DNA of 9,170 nucleotides from Chitinophagaceae bacterium (GTDB taxonomy: Bacteria > Bacteroidota > Bacteroidia > Chitinophagales > Chitinophagaceae), in contig CANIMM010000113.1 in the NCBI GenBank assembly GCA_947468255.1, positions 1 through 9,170 on the forward strand, in the 5' to 3' direction. Below are positions 6,952 through 9,170 of the stretch, one piece after another. The translations under genes and the position numbers were made by a program. The notes below the pieces were generated by a model. That model saw nothing but the letters and a program-made list of their open reading frames with translations, did no database searches and was not told where the DNA came from. Numbering within the stretch: position 1 is the first letter of the stretch; every line of letters begins with the position of its first letter.

Positions 6952-7359
6952 TTATAATTTGATGTGTAAAGAATCCATTTCCTTTTGTGTAATGGTGGGA
7001 GGCATGATGTTGCGGCTGATTTTATCAATAACCAGTCTGGCCACTTTTTCTGCAGCTGCTTTTTTTGTAAATCCTTTATTGCCGGGTAATCCGGGTATGG
7101 ACGGCTGGTGTATCATCAGTCGGTTATGATCAAAAATGTCGTATCCGAAACTGTTTTCCAGGGCGTTGATCACTTGATACCTAAGGTTGCTTTGTTCGGC
7201 CTTGCCCACTGTTGTATTTTTTACCTGTTCCGTTTTACTTTGTGCTATAACTGTATTGCAAGCAAATAAAAAGTAAAAGAAAATCCATGCAGGGCCAGTT
7301 TCTTTAAAATTTTTTGGGGAGTAAAAATTGTGTAGTATACATTTTTTCATAAATGACAT
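6952..7359 (-). CDS. Small exported DUF4907-like protein
   Basis: 135 residues if started at 7359; a second ATG three codons later (7350) is equally plausible. Residues about 24-39 are hydrophobic and end VIAQ, as in Bacteroidota signal peptides, although the stretch before them is unusually long. LFAC (31-34) is a weak lipobox alternative. The mature part holds SFGYDIF, then LMIHQPSIPGLPGNKGF (81-97), an Ala/Lys helix ending VARLVIDKI, and MPPTIT (119-124). This pattern resembles the DUF4907 family; the assignment is from memory of the motif, and the function is unknown. The stop is 3 nt before the start of the large Kelch/T9SS gene, so the two are very likely cotranscribed and possibly translationally coupled. 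The small protein may be a partner or periplasmic helper of the surface protein, but that is inference. Confidence 0.8.
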   Translation of the reverse strand: MSFMKKCILHNFYSPKNFKETGPAWIFFYFLFACNTVIAQSKTEQVKNTTVGKAEQSNLRYQVINALENSFGYDIFDHNRLMIHQPSIPGLPGNKGFTKKAAAEKVARLVIDKISRNIMPPTITQKEMDSLHIKL

Positions 7360-7853
7360 ATTATGCCTGTTAAAACAAGGGTTGTTGTTTTTTAATGATG
7401 TGATTGGTAAGGCTTTTTTTGAATGGTACAGGGAAATTATTTGCCCAAGAAATCAAAAGAGTTATTAACTCTGAAGATGACTCATGTCATAAATAATATC
7501 AATGAATGGAGGCAGGGTAGTTGCCTATCTTTAATTATGTACAAAAATAAAAGAAATGGATGCATGTAAAATGACAGTCATCAAGATTGGAGTTGATTGA
7601 TATCACAGAGATGAAAAATCATATCAGCCTATATTGTTTTTAATTTTCTTCTTTTATTATTGAGTGTAAGTATTGTACTAGATGGTTATCTTTCTTTATC
7701 GGCAAATCGGTTTTTAAAAATTTGCGTGAGATGGATAAAAAACGCGGGGTATGATCTAAAGATTACAACCAATCAAGGATAATGGATACTATATGAAAAT
7801 AGGATCAAGTAATAATTACTTTACTAGTTATAGCATCCCATCGTTGGCGAAAT
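7360..7853. other. AT-rich non-coding region upstream of the DUF4907-like/Kelch operon
   Basis: About 490 bp without a supported gene. It should contain the minus-strand promoter of the operon starting at 7359. A minus-strand TATTTTTG at 7542-7549 fits the Bacteroidota -7 consensus TAnnTTTG, but no TTG was found at the expected distance, so it is not called as a promoter. Small inverted repeats are present at 7458-7472, 7477-7490 and 7702-7725. A 41-codon plus-strand frame beginning at 7793 overlaps the small minus-strand gene in antisense and has no protein-like signature. Confidence 0.5.
7458..7490. promoter_or_regulatory. Paired small palindromes, possible regulator binding region
   Basis: Two inverted repeats lie 4 nt apart: AGAGTTA-T-TAACTCT (7458-7472) and ATGAC-TCAT-GTCAT (7477-7490). 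They sit about 100-130 bp upstream of the DUF4907-like gene, where an operator would be expected. Neither matches a regulator site I can name, and AT-rich DNA produces such palindromes by chance. Confidence 0.25.
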
Positions 7854-8045
7854 TTAATCGGGAGAAGCTGAATCGGCTGCTGCTGAATTTTCTTTTGGCG
7901 GGTCAGATTCATCTTTGATTTCAGAAGGGGATTTCCCTTTTAGCTTTGCTTCTTCAAAAGACTTTTGTATAATCGCCTTCATTTCTTTTAATTCTTCAGG
8001 AGATAGAAAATGGTCATCTTCTATTTTATTAGTCAACTCATCCAT
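7854..8045 (-). CDS. Small acidic hypothetical protein, probably disordered
   Basis: 63 residues, not recognised. The first half is highly charged and looks helical (LSPEELKEMKAIIQKSFEEA, about 14-33); the second half is rich in Lys, Ser, Asp, Glu and Pro and ends in an Ala/Ser tail (SAAADSASPD), so it is probably flexible. It has no signal peptide or membrane segment, so a cytoplasmic location is likely. It lies 72 nt downstream of the P-type ATPase gene on the same strand, either as a second gene of that unit or under its own promoter, since a -7-like box lies at 8104-8111. The composition looks like a real protein rather than chance, but small size limits confidence. Confidence 0.6.
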   Translation of the reverse strand: MDELTNKIEDDHFLSPEELKEMKAIIQKSFEEAKLKGKSPSEIKDESDPPKENSAAADSASPD

Positions 8046-8103
8046 TGCATTTACTTTTTAAATGTAAAAAAATAGCAACATGGGGACGATTCAAAACGAT
8101 ATG

Positions 8104-8111
8104 CAAATATA
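8104..8111 (-). promoter_or_regulatory. Possible -7 promoter element for the small acidic gene
   Basis: On the minus strand this reads TATATTTG, an exact match to the Bacteroidota sigma-A -7 consensus TAnnTTTG. It lies in the gap between the ATPase stop and the small gene, about 59 nt before its ATG. No TTG was found at the -33 position, so the promoter may be weak or the match accidental. Confidence 0.3.
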
Positions 8112-8117
8112 CCCATT

Positions 8118-9170
8118 TTACAGTACTTTTTTATAGTTTAGCCGGATAGAATTAATAGCCAATACCACATCGCTAAACCCCATTGCCAGCGCTGCAATGC
8201 CAGGATGCAATAAGCCCATGGCTGCAATAGGGATGGCTACAATATTGTAGATAAAGGCCCAGAATAAATTTTGTTGAATGGTAATAAAAGTATGTTTACC
8301 CAAACCAAGCGCCAGTGGTAAATGCTGGATGCCCTTGTTCATGAGTACTACCTGTGCACTTTGCATGGCCAGCTGCGTAGCGTCGCTCATAGAGATGCCA
8401 ATGGTAGCTTTTGCCAGCGCTGGCGCATCATTGATACCATCGCCTACCATGGCTGCCGGGGCCTGCTCATTTAATTGCGCCACAATGGATAATTTTTCTT
8501 CTGGCAATTTTTCTGCAAAAATTTGAGTGATCCCTAGCATGTCGGCCACCCGCTTGGTTCTTTCAAAAGAATCGCCGCTTAATACAATGGTTTGAATATT
8601 TTTGGATTGAAGAAAGGATACTACTTCAACAGCCTCTTGTCGAATGGTATCTTCCAGATCTATCCAGCCGGCAAGGGACTCATTGATGAGCAGGTAAGCG
8701 GTATGCGTAAAATCGTTGGTCAGCGCTGCTGCTATTTTATGTGATCCCAGCTGGTATCGATTTCCCTCGGCATCTTCGGCTTTCATTCCAATGCCTTTTA
8801 CCTCTTCAATTTTTTTCCACTGAATGGCATTGTTGATTTTCCATTCGCTGCCAATGGCTTTTGCTATGGGGTGATTGGAATATTTTTCAAGCGAAAAAAC
8901 GATGCGTTTAAATTCTTCATCGGGAAGGGTATTGTTTTTAAAACCAGCAATCACAAACTGCCCCATCGTTAGGGTGCCTGTTTTATCAAAAATTACTGTT
9001 TTGATATTTTTAAATAATTCCAAGGCTTTTGCATTTCGAAAAAGGATGCCATTTTTGGCTGCCCTTCCCAAGCCCACGGCGATGGCGGCAGGAGTGGCAA
9101 GTCCCATGGCACAGGGGCAACTGATTACCAATACAGCAATACTTCTCATCAATGAATCGGCTGCGGTAAC
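8118..9170 (-). CDS. Heavy-metal (probably Cu+) P1B-type ATPase, C-terminal part
   Basis: Partial gene: the frame stays open to the right edge, so the N-terminal metal-binding and actuator domains lie outside the window; 350 residues are visible. It couples ATP hydrolysis to metal transport across the inner membrane. Visible in order: the transmembrane metal-site motif SCPCAMGLATP; the phosphorylation motif DKTGTLT with its catalytic Asp; the nucleotide-domain SNHPIAKAIG with the P1B-type HP pair; the hinge GDGINDAPAL; and two C-terminal membrane segments, the first with AFIYN and the second with AMGFSDVV. CPC with YN in the following segment points to copper or silver (CopA- or FixI/CcoI-like). 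Copper ATPases usually have M-x-x-S-S in the last segment; here it is M-x-x-S-D. Whether it serves efflux or oxidase assembly cannot be told, since no cco genes follow it. Confidence 0.93.
   Translation of the reverse strand, partial: VTAADSLMRSIAVLVISCPCAMGLATPAAIAVGLGRAAKNGILFRNAKALELFKNIKTVIFDKTGTLTMGQFVIAGFKNNTLPDEEFKRIVFSLEKYSNHPIAKAIGSEWKINNAIQWKKIEEVKGIGMKAEDAEGNRYQLGSHKIAAALTNDFTHTAYLLINESLAGWIDLEDTIRQEAVEVVSFLQSKNIQTIVLSGDSFERTKRVADMLGITQIFAEKLPEEKLSIVAQLNEQAPAAMVGDGINDAPALAKATIGISMSDATQLAMQSAQVVLMNKGIQHLPLALGLGKHTFITIQQNLFWAFIYNIVAIPIAAMGLLHPGIAALAMGFSDVVLAINSIRLNYKKVL

Noticed and set aside
6581..7129. Long plus-strand open frame (182 codons) antisense to the Kelch region
   Set aside because: It is a by-product of the repetitive minus-strand coding sequence, crosses the junction of the two minus-strand genes, and its translation has no coherent protein pattern.
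7702..7725. Inverted repeat GCAAAT...ATTTGC as a terminator for the small acidic gene
   Set aside because: Only a 6-bp AT-rich stem with a 12-nt loop, and it lies about 130 bp past the stop codon.
7793..7918. 41-codon plus-strand frame beginning ATGAAAATAGGATC
   Set aside because: It overlaps the more protein-like minus-strand gene at 7854-8045 and has no recognisable signature.

Overview
The window looks like chromosomal DNA from a Bacteroidota bacterium, most likely a Chitinophagaceae-type member. The evidence is AT-rich DNA, a Por/type IX (T9SS) C-terminal sorting domain on a large secreted protein, signal peptides ending in the phylum's typical 'AQ', a Tat-exported Gfo/Idh/MocA oxidoreductase, a Bacteroidota-type acetylxylan-esterase-like protein, and a small protein resembling DUF4907. 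The genus assignment is an impression, not a measured result.

Layout. Positions 1-466 are non-coding and carry a LacI-type operator-like palindrome at 273-286. Two plus-strand genes follow: a Tat-exported oxidoreductase (467-2101), closed by a strong intrinsic terminator (2122-2155), and a secreted alpha/beta-hydrolase of the acetylxylan esterase type (2244-3542). A 15-bp-stem hairpin (3594-3630) separates this block from a convergent minus-strand pair. That pair is a small exported DUF4907-like protein (7359-6952) followed after 3 nt by a 1102-residue modular surface protein (6948-3640). An AT-rich non-coding stretch (7360-7853) with small palindromes lies upstream of the pair. Next come a short acidic, probably disordered protein (8045-7854) and the C-terminal half of a heavy-metal (probably copper) P1B-type ATPase that runs off the right edge (9170-8118), all on the minus strand.

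How the genes fit together. The left block suggests carbohydrate or glycan processing outside the cytoplasm: an exported NAD(P)-type oxidoreductase fold and an esterase, each apparently a separate transcription unit. The central pair reads as a translationally coupled two-gene operon for a T9SS-secreted adhesin-like or binding protein and a small exported partner. The right end belongs to metal transport.

The most interesting object is the modular protein. Its six-bladed Kelch-like propeller appears to be inserted inside an Ig-like domain, splitting that domain into two halves about 290 residues apart. Its five tandem 66-75-residue repeats show complementary cysteine losses in adjacent repeats. 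No RNA genes, CRISPR arrays, insertion sequences or phage genes were seen.
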